The position numbers and the translations under genes were made by a program. The notes beneath the pieces were generated by a model. It was not told the DNA's origin, ran no database searches, and saw nothing but the letters and a program-made list of their open reading frames with translations. DNA of 56,960 nt, taken from the NCBI GenBank assembly GCA_003263845.1, contig JYJN01000029.1, positions 1-56,960 of the forward strand. Reading direction: 5' to 3'. The number at the start of each line of letters is the position of its first letter. Position 1 is the first letter of the stretch. The stretch comes from Vibrio aestivus. GTDB taxonomy: Bacteria > Pseudomonadota > Gammaproteobacteria > Enterobacterales > Vibrionaceae. This document shows, piece by piece, positions 1-7,997 of this stretch.

Positions 1-1280
1 ACATTCCGACTGAGAAAATAGCACTGGTTCAGGTAGCTGATGCGCCGAAAATGCAGATGGATATTTTGCAGTACAGCCGACACTACCGCTGCTTCCCAGG
101 GCAAGGTGATTTCCCGGTGATTGAGTTTGTACAGGCGCTGAAAGACAAAGGTTATAACGACTACTTATCCCATGAAGTGTTTAACGATGATTTCCGATCG
201 TCTTCGCCAATAAAGAAAGCGGTGGATGGCGTGCGTTCATTGAAGTGGTTAGAGGATCAAACTAACGATACCTTTAAAGCGCCTCAAATCCATGACTTAA
301 GCTTCATCGAATTTGCAGTACAAGATCGGGAGAACAATGACTTTGCCGATGTCCTTGAATCGCTTGGTTTTACGAAGACTCATACACATAAGAGTAAGAA
401 TGTTGATCTTTACCATCATGGCGATATCAATTTCGTATTCAATTATGAGAAAAATAGTAACGCTCAAAGCTATTTAGAAGGCCATGGTGAGTCGGTTTGT
501 GCGTTAGGCGTACTGACCGAGGATACTCGTCGTTTGGTTGAGTTAGCGATGCGCTATAACAGCCCAACTATTCATCAGCCAAGGCAAGAGAATGAACTCG
601 ACATTCCAACTCTGAGAAACTCAGAGAATCTGCTGATTCATTTATTAGATCAAGCGCAAGCTGAGCAGTTCTATGAGGTCGACTTTGAGCCAGTAGCGAA
701 CTGCAAGCAGCCGGACGCCAACTTTGTGCGTGTTGATCATATCGGCCAAGTGGTTCCTTCAGAGAACTTACTCTCCAACTTGTTCTTCTACAAGTCGATA
801 TTTGGGTTTGTACCGGAAGAGAGCTACGACCTTCCAGATATTAATGGCCTTATCACTAGCCGCACGATTAAAAGCCCTAATAACCGAATCAAGGTTGCAC
901 TCAACAGCACCAGTGCCAAGCGTACACAAACTCAGCGATTCTTGAATGAGTCAAATGGTGCGAGCATCAACCAGATAGCCCTTGAGTGTGAGGACATTTT
1001 TAAGGCCGTCAACAACTTATCGCCTATCTATCAGCTTAAGATTCCAAATAACTACTATTTGGACATTCAAGCACAATTCGACTTGAGTGATGAGCTGATT
1101 TGCCAATTGAAGCAGAACAACATCCTATACACAGAGGATGATACGGGTAGCTTCTACCACTTCTACACCAAGGAGATAAATGGCTTATTCTTCGAGGTTG
1201 TACAACGAGTTGGCAGCTACCAAAAGTATGGTGAAACGAATGCGTTTATCCGCTTAGCTGCGCAAGCCGATCGCTACTAA
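1..1280 (+). CDS. quiC: 3-dehydroshikimate dehydratase (QuiC-type, sugar isomerase + HPPD-like fusion), 5' truncated by window edge
   Basis: The reading frame is already open at base 3, so the gene starts upstream and only its C-terminal part is seen. The first ~60 residues are the end of a xylose-isomerase-like TIM barrel (motifs QYSRHYRCFPGQGD and YLSHEVFND, the Glu being a likely metal ligand). From about residue 80 onward it is a vicinal-oxygen-chelate region like 4-hydroxyphenylpyruvate dioxygenase (VDHIGQVV, FFYKSIFGF, GLFFEVVQR with the His/Glu ligands of that fold). This two-part architecture is known from bacterial 3-dehydroshikimate dehydratases, which convert 3-dehydroshikimate to protocatechuate. 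That fits the aroQ/aroE and lig genes further right, although 13.7 kb of unrelated genes lie between. Function is by family and context; a plain HPPD is unlikely because of the isomerase half. Confidence 0.85.
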   Translation, partial: IPTEKIALVQVADAPKMQMDILQYSRHYRCFPGQGDFPVIEFVQALKDKGYNDYLSHEVFNDDFRSSSPIKKAVDGVRSLKWLEDQTNDTFKAPQIHDLSFIEFAVQDRENNDFADVLESLGFTKTHTHKSKNVDLYHHGDINFVFNYEKNSNAQSYLEGHGESVCALGVLTEDTRRLVELAMRYNSPTIHQPRQENELDIPTLRNSENLLIHLLDQAQAEQFYEVDFEPVANCKQPDANFVRVDHIGQVVPSENLLSNLFFYKSIFGFVPEESYDLPDINGLITSRTIKSPNNRIKVALNSTSAKRTQTQRFLNESNGASINQIALECEDIFKAVNNLSPIYQLKIPNNYYLDIQAQFDLSDELICQLKQNNILYTEDDTGSFYHFYTKEINGLFFEVVQRVGSYQKYGETNAFIRLAAQADRY

Positions 1281-1413
1281 CTGATCTTAGCCAAAATGCA
1301 GCCTGTTGTTTCTCAATTAAGGTAGAGGAGCGACGGGTTGCTAACATTCAGTCAGTTTTGAAGTGTCATTGTTATGCTTCCAGTCCTACAGAGGTTCACT
1401 TACTGACTTATCG

Positions 1414-1764
1414 TCAATCGATTCGAGTTATAAAAGTTTTCTCGTCATCGACAAAAGCCACGAAGCCGCCGTGATAGATAAATATGCGACCACGCCCTTC
1501 CACTACACAGGCAAGCTGCGGATTCAAATCTTCTTCGTTATTCTCGCTTTGAAAAGTACCAGTATCGGTGACTACGCCGCTGAGATTAGGCAAGAAACCA
1601 TAAGTGCGCTTAGCTTGATCAATCAAACTCAGTTCGCTTGTGGTTGAGAAACAAGAGGGTATTCTTCCCGCGTCTTCAATAAATAGAGGTTTCAGTTCTT
1701 CAAAAGCTGTAATTACAAGCCAGTCAATATCGTTGACACGATGGATAAACATAGATTTTCTCAT
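1414..1764 (-). CDS. hypothetical protein, possibly a decayed gene remnant
   Basis: 116 codons opposite quiC with no clear ribosome binding site; a second ATG two codons further in has a weak GAG upstream. The stretch LIDQAKRTYGFLPNLSGVV resembles the N-terminus of carboxymuconolactone decarboxylase/AhpD-like proteins (where AYGFLPNL is common), but the rest does not continue that family and its catalytic CxxC is absent. I read it as an unrecognised small protein or a scrambled remnant. The overlapping plus-strand frame (1363-1647) has no better claim. Low confidence that it is expressed. Confidence 0.3.
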   Translation of the reverse strand: MRKSMFIHRVNDIDWLVITAFEELKPLFIEDAGRIPSCFSTTSELSLIDQAKRTYGFLPNLSGVVTDTGTFQSENNEEDLNPQLACVVEGRGRIFIYHGGFVAFVDDEKTFITRID

Positions 1765-2010
1765 TGATGTAGATGCGGGGATATTATCACTAACAGTGGA
1801 GAGAACGTAGTAGATAATGGACTAGGAAAGGTGGTAATCATATGCTAAGTCCAGATATCTATTAGACACTTTGAGGCACATTTTTGTCCCGACCATTTTC
1901 ACACCTAAACAATTCAGTTATATAAAATGCGCCGCATAAGACCACTACACAAGTTGATCTATTTTCTGTTATCTTTGTTTTCAATAAGCTGATGGTGTTA
2001 AGAGGCATGG
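1765..2010. other. intergenic region upstream of the LacI-type regulator
   Basis: AT-rich spacer holding the presumed promoter of the regulator at 2011. No RNA gene, repeat or strong hairpin seen. Together with 1281-1413, which also looks empty, the whole 1281-2010 interval holds only the doubtful minus-strand ORF. Confidence 0.4.
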
Positions 2011-3009
2011 ATGACGACAATTTCTGATGTATCCCGTATGGCAGGCGTTTCCAAAGCGACCGTATCGAGAGTCATTAATGGGACAGGACAAGTCAAAGAA
2101 AGCACAAAAGAGTTAGTCAACGCAGTAATGAAAGAGCTTAATTATAAGCCAAGCTCTGTAGCGAGAGCATTAGCGACTCGAAGTGGCAACAGTGTCGGTT
2201 TGGTTTTGTCCGATTATACGGGTAGCTATTTTGGTATTCTACTTAAGCAAGCATCGGTCAGTGCAGATGAAATGGGTAAACAATTACTCATTGCAGATGG
2301 TCATAATCAGGCAGAGAGTGAGCTAGAGGCTGTCCACTCTTTGGTTGAAAAAAAGTGCGATGTGATTGTTCTTTACAGCCGTATGTTGTCTGCCGAACAA
2401 GTAATTGCGTTAAACAAATCGATCGATATTCCTTTGGTCAATGTTGGGCGAATATTGCCTGATGAGGCGGGATTCTCGATTGCATTTGATCAAAAACATG
2501 CGGTAGAACTCGCTTTTGATCACTTAGTTGAATTGGGGTATAGAGATATCACTTATATTGGCCCAGCCCCAACTACCCCGACGTCCATATCTCGATGTGA
2601 AGGGTTTGAATTAGCGAAAAAGAAACATCAAAGCCTTACTATTACTTCTCGTATAAGTCATTGTTCATTTGGCTTTATTGAAGGCTATGCGACAGGAAAA
2701 CACTTATTAGAAAACGGGGAGTATGGCAGTGCACTGCTTGCGGCTTCTGACGATATCGCCGTAGGTTTGATTAAAGCTTTCACTGAGCAAGGTATATCTA
2801 TACCTAACGAGGTATCGGTCGTGAGTATCGATAATGACCCATACAGTGCCTTTGTTACCCCAGCTCTCACAACGGTTGATCTTCCAATCCAAGCCATTAT
2901 GGCTCGAGCAATGGAAGTCGCTCAAAAGTTGGCTCAAGGAGAAACAGAGTTTGAGTCAGAAATGATGAAAGGCTATTTAGTTTTACGAGATTCTACACAA
3001 CAAAATTAG
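2011..3009 (+). CDS. LacI family transcriptional regulator, probable regulator of the adjacent PTS operon
   Basis: 332 aa, the usual LacI-family length. Residues 1-50 form the LacI helix-turn-helix (TTISDVSRMAGVSKATVSRV) and hinge helix (SSVARALATRSGNSVGLV). Residues ~60-325 are a periplasmic-binding-protein-like sugar sensor with the usual segments (SIDNDPYSAFVTPALTTVDLP). The start at 2011 has AGAGG at 2001-2005. An ATG at 2007 is in another frame. It ends in a strong terminator at 3067-3100, and a 33-bp perfect palindrome with two AACCGGTT cores lies between it and the PTS genes. The inference is that it represses that operon in response to a sugar or sugar phosphate. The exact effector cannot be told from the sequence. 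Confidence 0.9.
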   Translation: MTTISDVSRMAGVSKATVSRVINGTGQVKESTKELVNAVMKELNYKPSSVARALATRSGNSVGLVLSDYTGSYFGILLKQASVSADEMGKQLLIADGHNQAESELEAVHSLVEKKCDVIVLYSRMLSAEQVIALNKSIDIPLVNVGRILPDEAGFSIAFDQKHAVELAFDHLVELGYRDITYIGPAPTTPTSISRCEGFELAKKKHQSLTITSRISHCSFGFIEGYATGKHLLENGEYGSALLAASDDIAVGLIKAFTEQGISIPNEVSVVSIDNDPYSAFVTPALTTVDLPIQAIMARAMEVAQKLAQGETEFESEMMKGYLVLRDSTQQN

Positions 3010-3066
3010 TAGCCAGTTGTGGGTTCTTCTGGCTAACAGCACAATACACCTATTTTTCCTGATTTT

Positions 3067-3101
3067 AGCGATGCTATTTATTGAAGTAGCATCGCTTTTT
3101 C
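3067..3101 (+). terminator. rho-independent terminator after the LacI regulator
   Basis: Perfect 10-bp stem AGCGATGCTA / TAGCATCGCT (3067-3076 and 3087-3096) with a 10-nt loop, followed by a T run. It separates the regulator from the PTS operon, so the latter needs its own promoter. Confidence 0.85.
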
Positions 3102-3256
3102 TTACCTTAAAAGCCAGGACTTGCTCAATTGTCTGTTTAATAATTGATCAATTAATGGCGGCGCAGGTCTCATTTTTCTTTCCATTTATTTTAAAATTAT
3201 TGATCGGTGTTGCATATGTAGTTGATTAGTTAGCGGTGCCAATTCACTTAGGATAT

Positions 3257-3289
3257 AAATGTAACCGGTTTCCGAAACCGGTTACATTT
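3257..3289. promoter_or_regulatory. 33-bp perfect palindromic operator upstream of the PTS operon
   Basis: Two 16-base arms (3257-3272 and 3274-3289) are perfectly complementary around a single central C at 3273. Each arm carries the LacI-family operator core AACCGGTT (3263-3270 and 3276-3283), 13 bp apart centre to centre. The site lies 36 bp before the IIB start codon, where a repressor would block transcription. Binding by the regulator at 2011-3009 is inferred. Confidence 0.8.
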
Positions 3290-3324
3290 GGTTTTGGACT
3301 AGAAAAACACCTAAGGAGAGGTAG

Positions 3325-3648
3325 ATGAAAATATTCTTATGCTGTGCGGCTGGCATGTCGACGAGCATGCTTGTTGCGAAGATGGAAGATACTGCGAAAG
3401 AAAAAGGGCTGGAGTGTGAAATCTCAGCTCATTCTATTTCAGAGTTTGATGAGTGCATTCAATGGAGCGATGTCTGCTTAGTTGCGCCTCAGGTGAAGTT
3501 TAAGTACGAGGAGTTTAAAAACAGCGCTGCAAACATTGGCAAAGGATGTGGGCTAATCAACATGATGGATTATGGCATGTTGAACGGGGAAGCAGTGTTA
3601 GCTCAAGCGCTGGATCTGTATCAAACGCACGCAACAGTGGAGAAATAA
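3325..3648 (+). CDS. PTS lactose/cellobiose-type IIB component
   Basis: 107 aa, typical for a free-standing IIB of the lactose/cellobiose (Lac/ChbB) family. The phosphocysteine lies in the N-terminal loop CCAAGMSTSML (Cys7, with Cys6 beside it). It receives phosphate from IIA and passes it to the sugar carried by IIC. AAGGAGAGG lies just before the ATG. It is the first gene of an operon, with IIC starting 4 nt after its stop, IIA overlapping IIC and then a TIM-barrel protein. Substrate probably a beta-linked disaccharide such as cellobiose or chitobiose, but no glycosidase is in the operon. Confidence 0.92.
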   Translation: MKIFLCCAAGMSTSMLVAKMEDTAKEKGLECEISAHSISEFDECIQWSDVCLVAPQVKFKYEEFKNSAANIGKGCGLINMMDYGMLNGEAVLAQALDLYQTHATVEK

Positions 3649-3652
3649 GACA

Positions 3653-4999
3653 ATGGCTATTTTTGATAACGTACTGAGTTTTGTAGAAAATGTCGTCGCT
3701 CCAGTGGCAGGAAAAATCTCTGCACAAAAGCACGTTAATGCAATTAAAGATGGTTTTGTTTCTACAATGCCATTCTTAATTGTAGGCTCAATGCTATTAG
3801 TGTTGGCGTTTCCTCCCTCAGAGGGAAACGCATTTTTCGATGCATGGCATGGATTAATTGAAGTTATCGGTTTCGATAATATCATGGCCCCATTCCAACT
3901 AAGTATGGGCATCTTTGCCTTGTACGCTGCATTCGGTATCGGTTTTAGTTTAGCTGAAGCGTATAAACTGCGTCCGATGAATACTGGTATGTTGTCTATG
4001 TTTGCGTTCTTGCTTGCAGCAGCACCTATGGTTAGCGTTGATATTGGTGGTGTGTTACCGGGTGCATTTCTCGGTGGAACGGGGGCGTTTACGGCTATTA
4101 TTTGTGGTCTTTTTGTCCCGGAGATGCAGCGTTTACTGATTAAGTACAACATTCGAATCAAAATGCCGGCAGCGGTGCCACCCAAGATCTCAGCGTCGTT
4201 TGATTTGCTTATTCCAATCGTGTTCATTTCAGTCATCGTCATGTCTGTGAACGTCTATCTAAATCAATATGGCATGAAGATTCCTTCCGCTATTATGGAG
4301 CTATTCCAGCCTCTCGTTCTGGCATCTGACAGCTTTATCGCATGTTTGATTGCAGTGCTACTGGTTCAAATGCTTTGGTTTAGTGGTATTCATGGGGGAT
4401 CGGTGGTTGGCGGTATCATCGGGCCTATGCTTCTCATCAACTTAGGATTGAACCAAGATGCGTTAGCTGCAGGTGAACCGCTTCCTGCAATTTTCATCAA
4501 CCCAGTGATGGACTTCTTCATCTTTGTTGGGGGAGCTGGTGGTACTTGGGGCCTCGTAGTATTGATGATGCGCTCTAAAGCGACACAACTGAAAACCATC
4601 GGCAAAATGTCCATTATCCCAGGCACATTTAACATCAACGAACCGGTTATTTTTGGTACACCAATTGTAATGAACCCAATTTACTTCATTCCTTGGATGC
4701 TCGCGCCAACACTAAATACCGCGATTGTTTGGATGGCATTTAAAACAGGGTTCCTTGCAAAAATTATTGCTATTCCACCTTGGACAATGCCAGCGCCAAT
4801 CGGAGCAATTATTGCGACCAACTCAGGCACAGCCGCATTAGTGGTAATGAGCAGTATTGTTGTGAGCGCCATTGTTTTCTATCCATTCTTGAAAGTTCAT
4901 GAACGCCAACTGCTAGCGGAAGAAAAAGCGATGGAATCAAAGACGAAATCAAAAACCGAGACGGTAACGGAAGGTGGTTTAGATGCAGTTCGAAATTAA
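3653..4999 (+). CDS. PTS lactose/cellobiose-type IIC permease
   Basis: 448 aa integral membrane EIIC of the cellobiose/chitobiose type, about ten hydrophobic segments. It has the family signatures around FLIVGSMLL, WFSGIHGGSVVGGI and the substrate-site region FNINEPVIFGTPIVMNP (the NEP motif is conserved in ChbC-like permeases). It moves the sugar across the inner membrane while IIB phosphorylates it. It starts 4 nt after the IIB stop and overlaps the IIA start by 17 nt, so the three are cotranscribed and probably translationally coupled. The C-terminal 35 residues are a charged cytoplasmic tail. Confidence 0.93.
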   Translation: MAIFDNVLSFVENVVAPVAGKISAQKHVNAIKDGFVSTMPFLIVGSMLLVLAFPPSEGNAFFDAWHGLIEVIGFDNIMAPFQLSMGIFALYAAFGIGFSLAEAYKLRPMNTGMLSMFAFLLAAAPMVSVDIGGVLPGAFLGGTGAFTAIICGLFVPEMQRLLIKYNIRIKMPAAVPPKISASFDLLIPIVFISVIVMSVNVYLNQYGMKIPSAIMELFQPLVLASDSFIACLIAVLLVQMLWFSGIHGGSVVGGIIGPMLLINLGLNQDALAAGEPLPAIFINPVMDFFIFVGGAGGTWGLVVLMMRSKATQLKTIGKMSIIPGTFNINEPVIFGTPIVMNPIYFIPWMLAPTLNTAIVWMAFKTGFLAKIIAIPPWTMPAPIGAIIATNSGTAALVVMSSIVVSAIVFYPFLKVHERQLLAEEKAMESKTKSKTETVTEGGLDAVRN

Positions 5000-5345
5000 T
5001 AGTGAATCTGAAATTACAGAAGAGTTTTTGATGACCCTCCTTTGTCAGGTAGGTGAAGCTCGCTCTTCTTTCATGGAAGCAATGCGCGCTGCAAGAAAAG
5101 GGAAATTCAAGCAGGCTGAAACTTATCTTAAATCTGGAGATGAAGCTCTAGTCAATGTGCATAAAGCTCAAACATCTTTGATTGGCTTCGATGAGGGGGC
5201 AGGCAAGGTCACGATGACCTTGATCCTGACGCACATTCAAGACCATATCATGACAACGATGTTGTGCCGAGAATTAGCGGAAGAAATTGTCGCCATTCAT
5301 CATCAGTTACAAAGGAGTCATGCTCGTGAAGAAGCGCATATTTGA
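4983..5345 (+). CDS. PTS lactose/cellobiose-type IIA component
   Basis: 120 aa. It matches the three-helix IIA of the Lac/Chb family. The phosphorylated histidine is expected in the motif THIQDHIM (His84), and the helix GEARSSFMEAMRAARKG is also typical. It accepts phosphate from HPr. The ATG lies inside the end of the IIC gene with GAAGGTGG just upstream, a normal arrangement for coupled PTS subunits. The stop lies beyond the start of the next gene, which overlaps it by 26 nt. Confidence 0.92.
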   Translation: MQFEINSESEITEEFLMTLLCQVGEARSSFMEAMRAARKGKFKQAETYLKSGDEALVNVHKAQTSLIGFDEGAGKVTMTLILTHIQDHIMTTMLCRELAEEIVAIHHQLQRSHAREEAHI

Positions 5346-6206
5346 TTACACAGCAGAGGATGTTCGCAACGCGTCGCGTGAACAGATCTTAAATAGCATC
5401 CGAAACTCGGAAGGCCGAACAATCATGGTGGAGAATGTGGTATCCATTACCCCACCCATTGATTTAGTGTCAGGGCCGGAAATAGCTGCTGCGTTCGGTG
5501 GAGACATGATCACACTGAATTGTTTGGACGTCATGGACCCAAAAATTAAAGTACTGTCTGAGGTGGCAGACGAGTTCATGACCATTGAACAGGTTAAAGC
5601 GTTAACTGGCCGTTTAGTGGGTTGTAACTTAGAGCCTGTCCCCGCGGACGTAAGCCATGTAGATGTCGGCCGAACGGTGACCAAAGAAACGGTTGAGCGC
5701 GCCGTTGAGCTTGGCCTTGATTATGTCATGCTAACCGGAAACCCGGGCAACTGTGTCACGCAAGAAACAATTATGGAAGCGATTGGTTTAGTTCGTAATG
5801 TTTCGAAAGAGATCATCATTGTTGCAGGCAAAATGCACGCTGGTGGCGTAGGAAACGATTATAACTTAAACATCGTTCCAGGGTTTGCAGAAGCGGGGGC
5901 CGATATCATGATGTTCCCAGCACCGTACACCACACCGGGTGTGTGCGCAGACATGGCCAAAGAGATGATCTCCGCGGTACACGAAAGTGGCATGTTGGGC
6001 ATGCTAGCGATTGGAACATCGCAAGAAGGCGCGACAGAGTCTTACATTGAAAAAGTGGCGATGGCTCGAAAGCTGCCGGTGCGGATATCGTTCACATCGG
6101 CGATGGTGGCTACAGCGGTATCGCCCCTCCGGAAAATATCATGCGACTTGGATTGACCCTTCGTGGTCGTCGCCATCAATTTAAACGTATGATCAACCGA
6201 AGATAA
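5320..6206 (+). pseudogene. PTS-operon-associated TIM-barrel-like protein, frameshifted near the C-terminus
   Basis: Best start is ATG 5320, directly after AAAGGAG at 5311-5317. The longer frame from a TTG at 5287 has no such signal. The protein has the alternating strand/helix pattern of a TIM barrel with Gly-rich loops (LTGNPGNCVTQ, VAGKMHAGGVGND, FPAPYTTPGV). I think it belongs to a family found in sugar-PTS operons (DUF7916, memory only) and of unknown reaction. The open frame runs to 6156 with an unconvincing tail. The -1 frame entered near 6058-6061 continues with the expected barrel end (AGADIVHIGDGGYSGIAPPEN) to a stop at 6206. One lost G (GCGGAT to GCGAT) or a 4-bp loss explains it. 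Phosphosugar processing is a guess from context. Confidence 0.75.
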
Positions 6207-6235
6207 CTTCTGTTGGCCATTAAGGCTGACATCAA

Positions 6236-6275
6236 ATAGCAAGGTTCATCCAAATGAAGAATGAACCTTAGCTAT
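6236..6275 (+). terminator. possible terminator hairpin after the PTS operon
   Basis: AAGGTTCAT / ATGAACCTT pair across a short loop, extended by a bulged TAGC/GCTA. No long T run follows, so this may be a weak or rho-assisted terminator. Confidence 0.4.
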
Positions 6276-6663
6276 TACGTTCGATTAAAACCCTCAATCG
6301 CAGTCGGCTCAAGATAAAAAGCGGATCTTTGTCGAGAAGTTCGTCATTCTTTTAGTGCAAAGCTATCAAAGTCTCCTTTAAACCCCCTCAACTCCGGCTA
6401 AATCAACGGCTTTTATCAAGTCGCCCACCTGCATTTTGAAAAAAGCGACTCACCTCAAAGTCTAGTGTTCGGCAACGTTACAAATACCAGTGTCAACTGG
6501 TTGAAAGTCTACTTCATGGTGGTAAACGTTGTTGTCCAGTCGTTATCAAGATGTAATACCCAGCTAGCGGTAGACTGCAAGATAGGAAAGCCAGGGCTGG
6601 GTGCTAACAAGATGTTCAAGCGGCCCATTAGTCTACCGAAAATGAATTTAAGCTGGTGTATTT
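6276..6663. other. leader region upstream of the AraC-type regulator with two interleaved inverted repeats
   Basis: No convincing gene. A 68-codon frame at 6465-6671 lacks a ribosome binding site and any recognisable family. Two inverted repeats are visible just before the regulator: ACCCAGC 6558-6564 with GCTGGGT 6596-6602, and CGGTAGACT 6568-6576 with AGTCTACCG 6630-6638. They overlap in order, so the two stems could form a pseudoknot or be alternatives. Confidence 0.4.
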
Positions 6664-7887
6664 ATGGATGAATTAATCAGCGTCGAAGTGGTTGTATGTA
6701 CGCTCATTCTTATGGGGGCAATACAATCTGCGCTTTATTCGCTTTCGATGTTTCGACTCAAGCAAAGTTATCTGGCTCTATGGTTAGCCTTGTTTAGTTT
6801 AGAGGTTGGCAGCAAGGGGCTGCTTTACCTAGACACAGTTCCAATCTGGTCTCAATGGTTTGGCTATTGGTTCTCTTTCGATCTGCTTTATGGGCCGTTA
6901 CTACTTTTGTGGGTTGTTAGTCTGACCTGTCAAGAGCCACTATCTAAATGGCATATTCTGCATTTCCTACCCGCGTTGTGGTATGGATGTTTGACAATAC
7001 CGGAAGCCTTAAGCATGTCACCTGAGCTACGAGCTGAGCGGATCTGGAACTACTTGAATCAGAGTATTTGGGTAAGCTATAGCCCCGAGACGATGAGTTT
7101 GCTATCGGGTGTGTTGTGGCAACCTTTTGTTTATGTACTTTTTACGCTGGTGTACCTTTGCAGAAAAAAAGAGCAACTAGAGTTGAAGAGCTTTCACTGG
7201 CTGTTAACTATGCTCTTGCTTCATGCCGTAATGTGGTGCCTTGTTATTTTTGGTATGGAAAAACTCCCTTGGGCTTTGCCATTGGTGTTTTTGGCTAGCT
7301 ATTTACCCGCTACTGTTTGGGTTAACTTTCTGGCGTGGCTTAGCATTTCCCATTTTCAAATTAATGTAAGAGCTAGTGGAACGTCGAACAGCTCTGATGT
7401 GGGAAAAAACGAGCAAAACAGTTCGACGTCTATAGTATCGGAAGATACACCCGAGGTAGTTAGTGACCAAAAATCATCACACTGTGTAAAAGCTCAAAAG
7501 TACCTTCATACCCGACTAGAAGAGAGTCAGCGAGTATTGATCGCCGATAAGCTGAAAGAGCTGATGGAGCAGGGCGAATATACGCGAGCCAGATTAACGC
7601 TTGGTGAAGTTGCCGATCTGGTTGGGGTAGCCCCCCACCTGGTAAGTCAGGTGATCAATGAACATTATCAATGCTCGTTTTCAGACTATGTGAACAAGTA
7701 TCGTCTTCAGGCGATCAAAAGTCAGTTGTTAGACCCAGAGAACAGCTCCCAGACCATTTTGGAAATAGCCCTAGCCAATGGATTTAGCAGCAAAACGAGG
7801 TTTAATGCTGCGTTTAAAGAAGAGACAGGGCTAACCCCTTCCCAGTACCGTAAACTAAAAAGCTTAGAAAACTGTGAAGTGGGTTAA
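6664..7887 (+). CDS. membrane-anchored AraC family transcriptional regulator
   Basis: 407 aa. The first ~235 residues hold about seven hydrophobic segments (for example GPLLLLWVVSLTC and LLTMLLLHAVMWCLVIFG). There follows a polar Ser/Asn-rich linker, then an AraC/XylS DNA-binding domain at ~290-400 with two helix-turn-helix motifs (LTLGEVADLVGVAPHLVSQVI; ILEIALANGFSSKTRFNAAF) and the hallmark ending KEETGLTPSQYRK. This is the known class of membrane-integral AraC regulators. It would sense a signal at the inner membrane and act on nearby DNA. The gene immediately downstream encodes an exported cysteine hydrolase and is a natural target. Start at 6664 is the first ATG in frame; a clear RBS is not visible. 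Confidence 0.85.
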   Translation: MDELISVEVVVCTLILMGAIQSALYSLSMFRLKQSYLALWLALFSLEVGSKGLLYLDTVPIWSQWFGYWFSFDLLYGPLLLLWVVSLTCQEPLSKWHILHFLPALWYGCLTIPEALSMSPELRAERIWNYLNQSIWVSYSPETMSLLSGVLWQPFVYVLFTLVYLCRKKEQLELKSFHWLLTMLLLHAVMWCLVIFGMEKLPWALPLVFLASYLPATVWVNFLAWLSISHFQINVRASGTSNSSDVGKNEQNSSTSIVSEDTPEVVSDQKSSHCVKAQKYLHTRLEESQRVLIADKLKELMEQGEYTRARLTLGEVADLVGVAPHLVSQVINEHYQCSFSDYVNKYRLQAIKSQLLDPENSSQTILEIALANGFSSKTRFNAAFKEETGLTPSQYRKLKSLENCEVG

Positions 7888-7903
7888 ATTTACGCTTTCA
7901 AAT

Positions 7904-7940
7904 GAGTGCAGTATCATAATGCTGCACTCTTTATTTGTTG
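7904..7940 (+). terminator. rho-independent terminator after the AraC-type regulator
   Basis: GAGTGCAG (7904-7911) pairs with CTGCACTC (7922-7929) and is followed by TTTATTTGTTGTTT. It ends transcription of the regulator before the hydrolase gene. Confidence 0.75.
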
Positions 7941-7997
7941 TTTCCATTAACTATTTTGTTTCGATAAATCGGTTTTTACTGAACGAAAGGAAACATA

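Noticed and set aside
3598..4242. 214-codon minus-strand frame inside the PTS IIC gene
   Set aside because: Mirror of the IIC coding sequence; composition is that of an antisense shadow and there is no RBS.
6465..6671. 68-codon frame before the AraC-type regulator
   Set aside because: No RBS, no recognisable family, and it lies over the structured leader.
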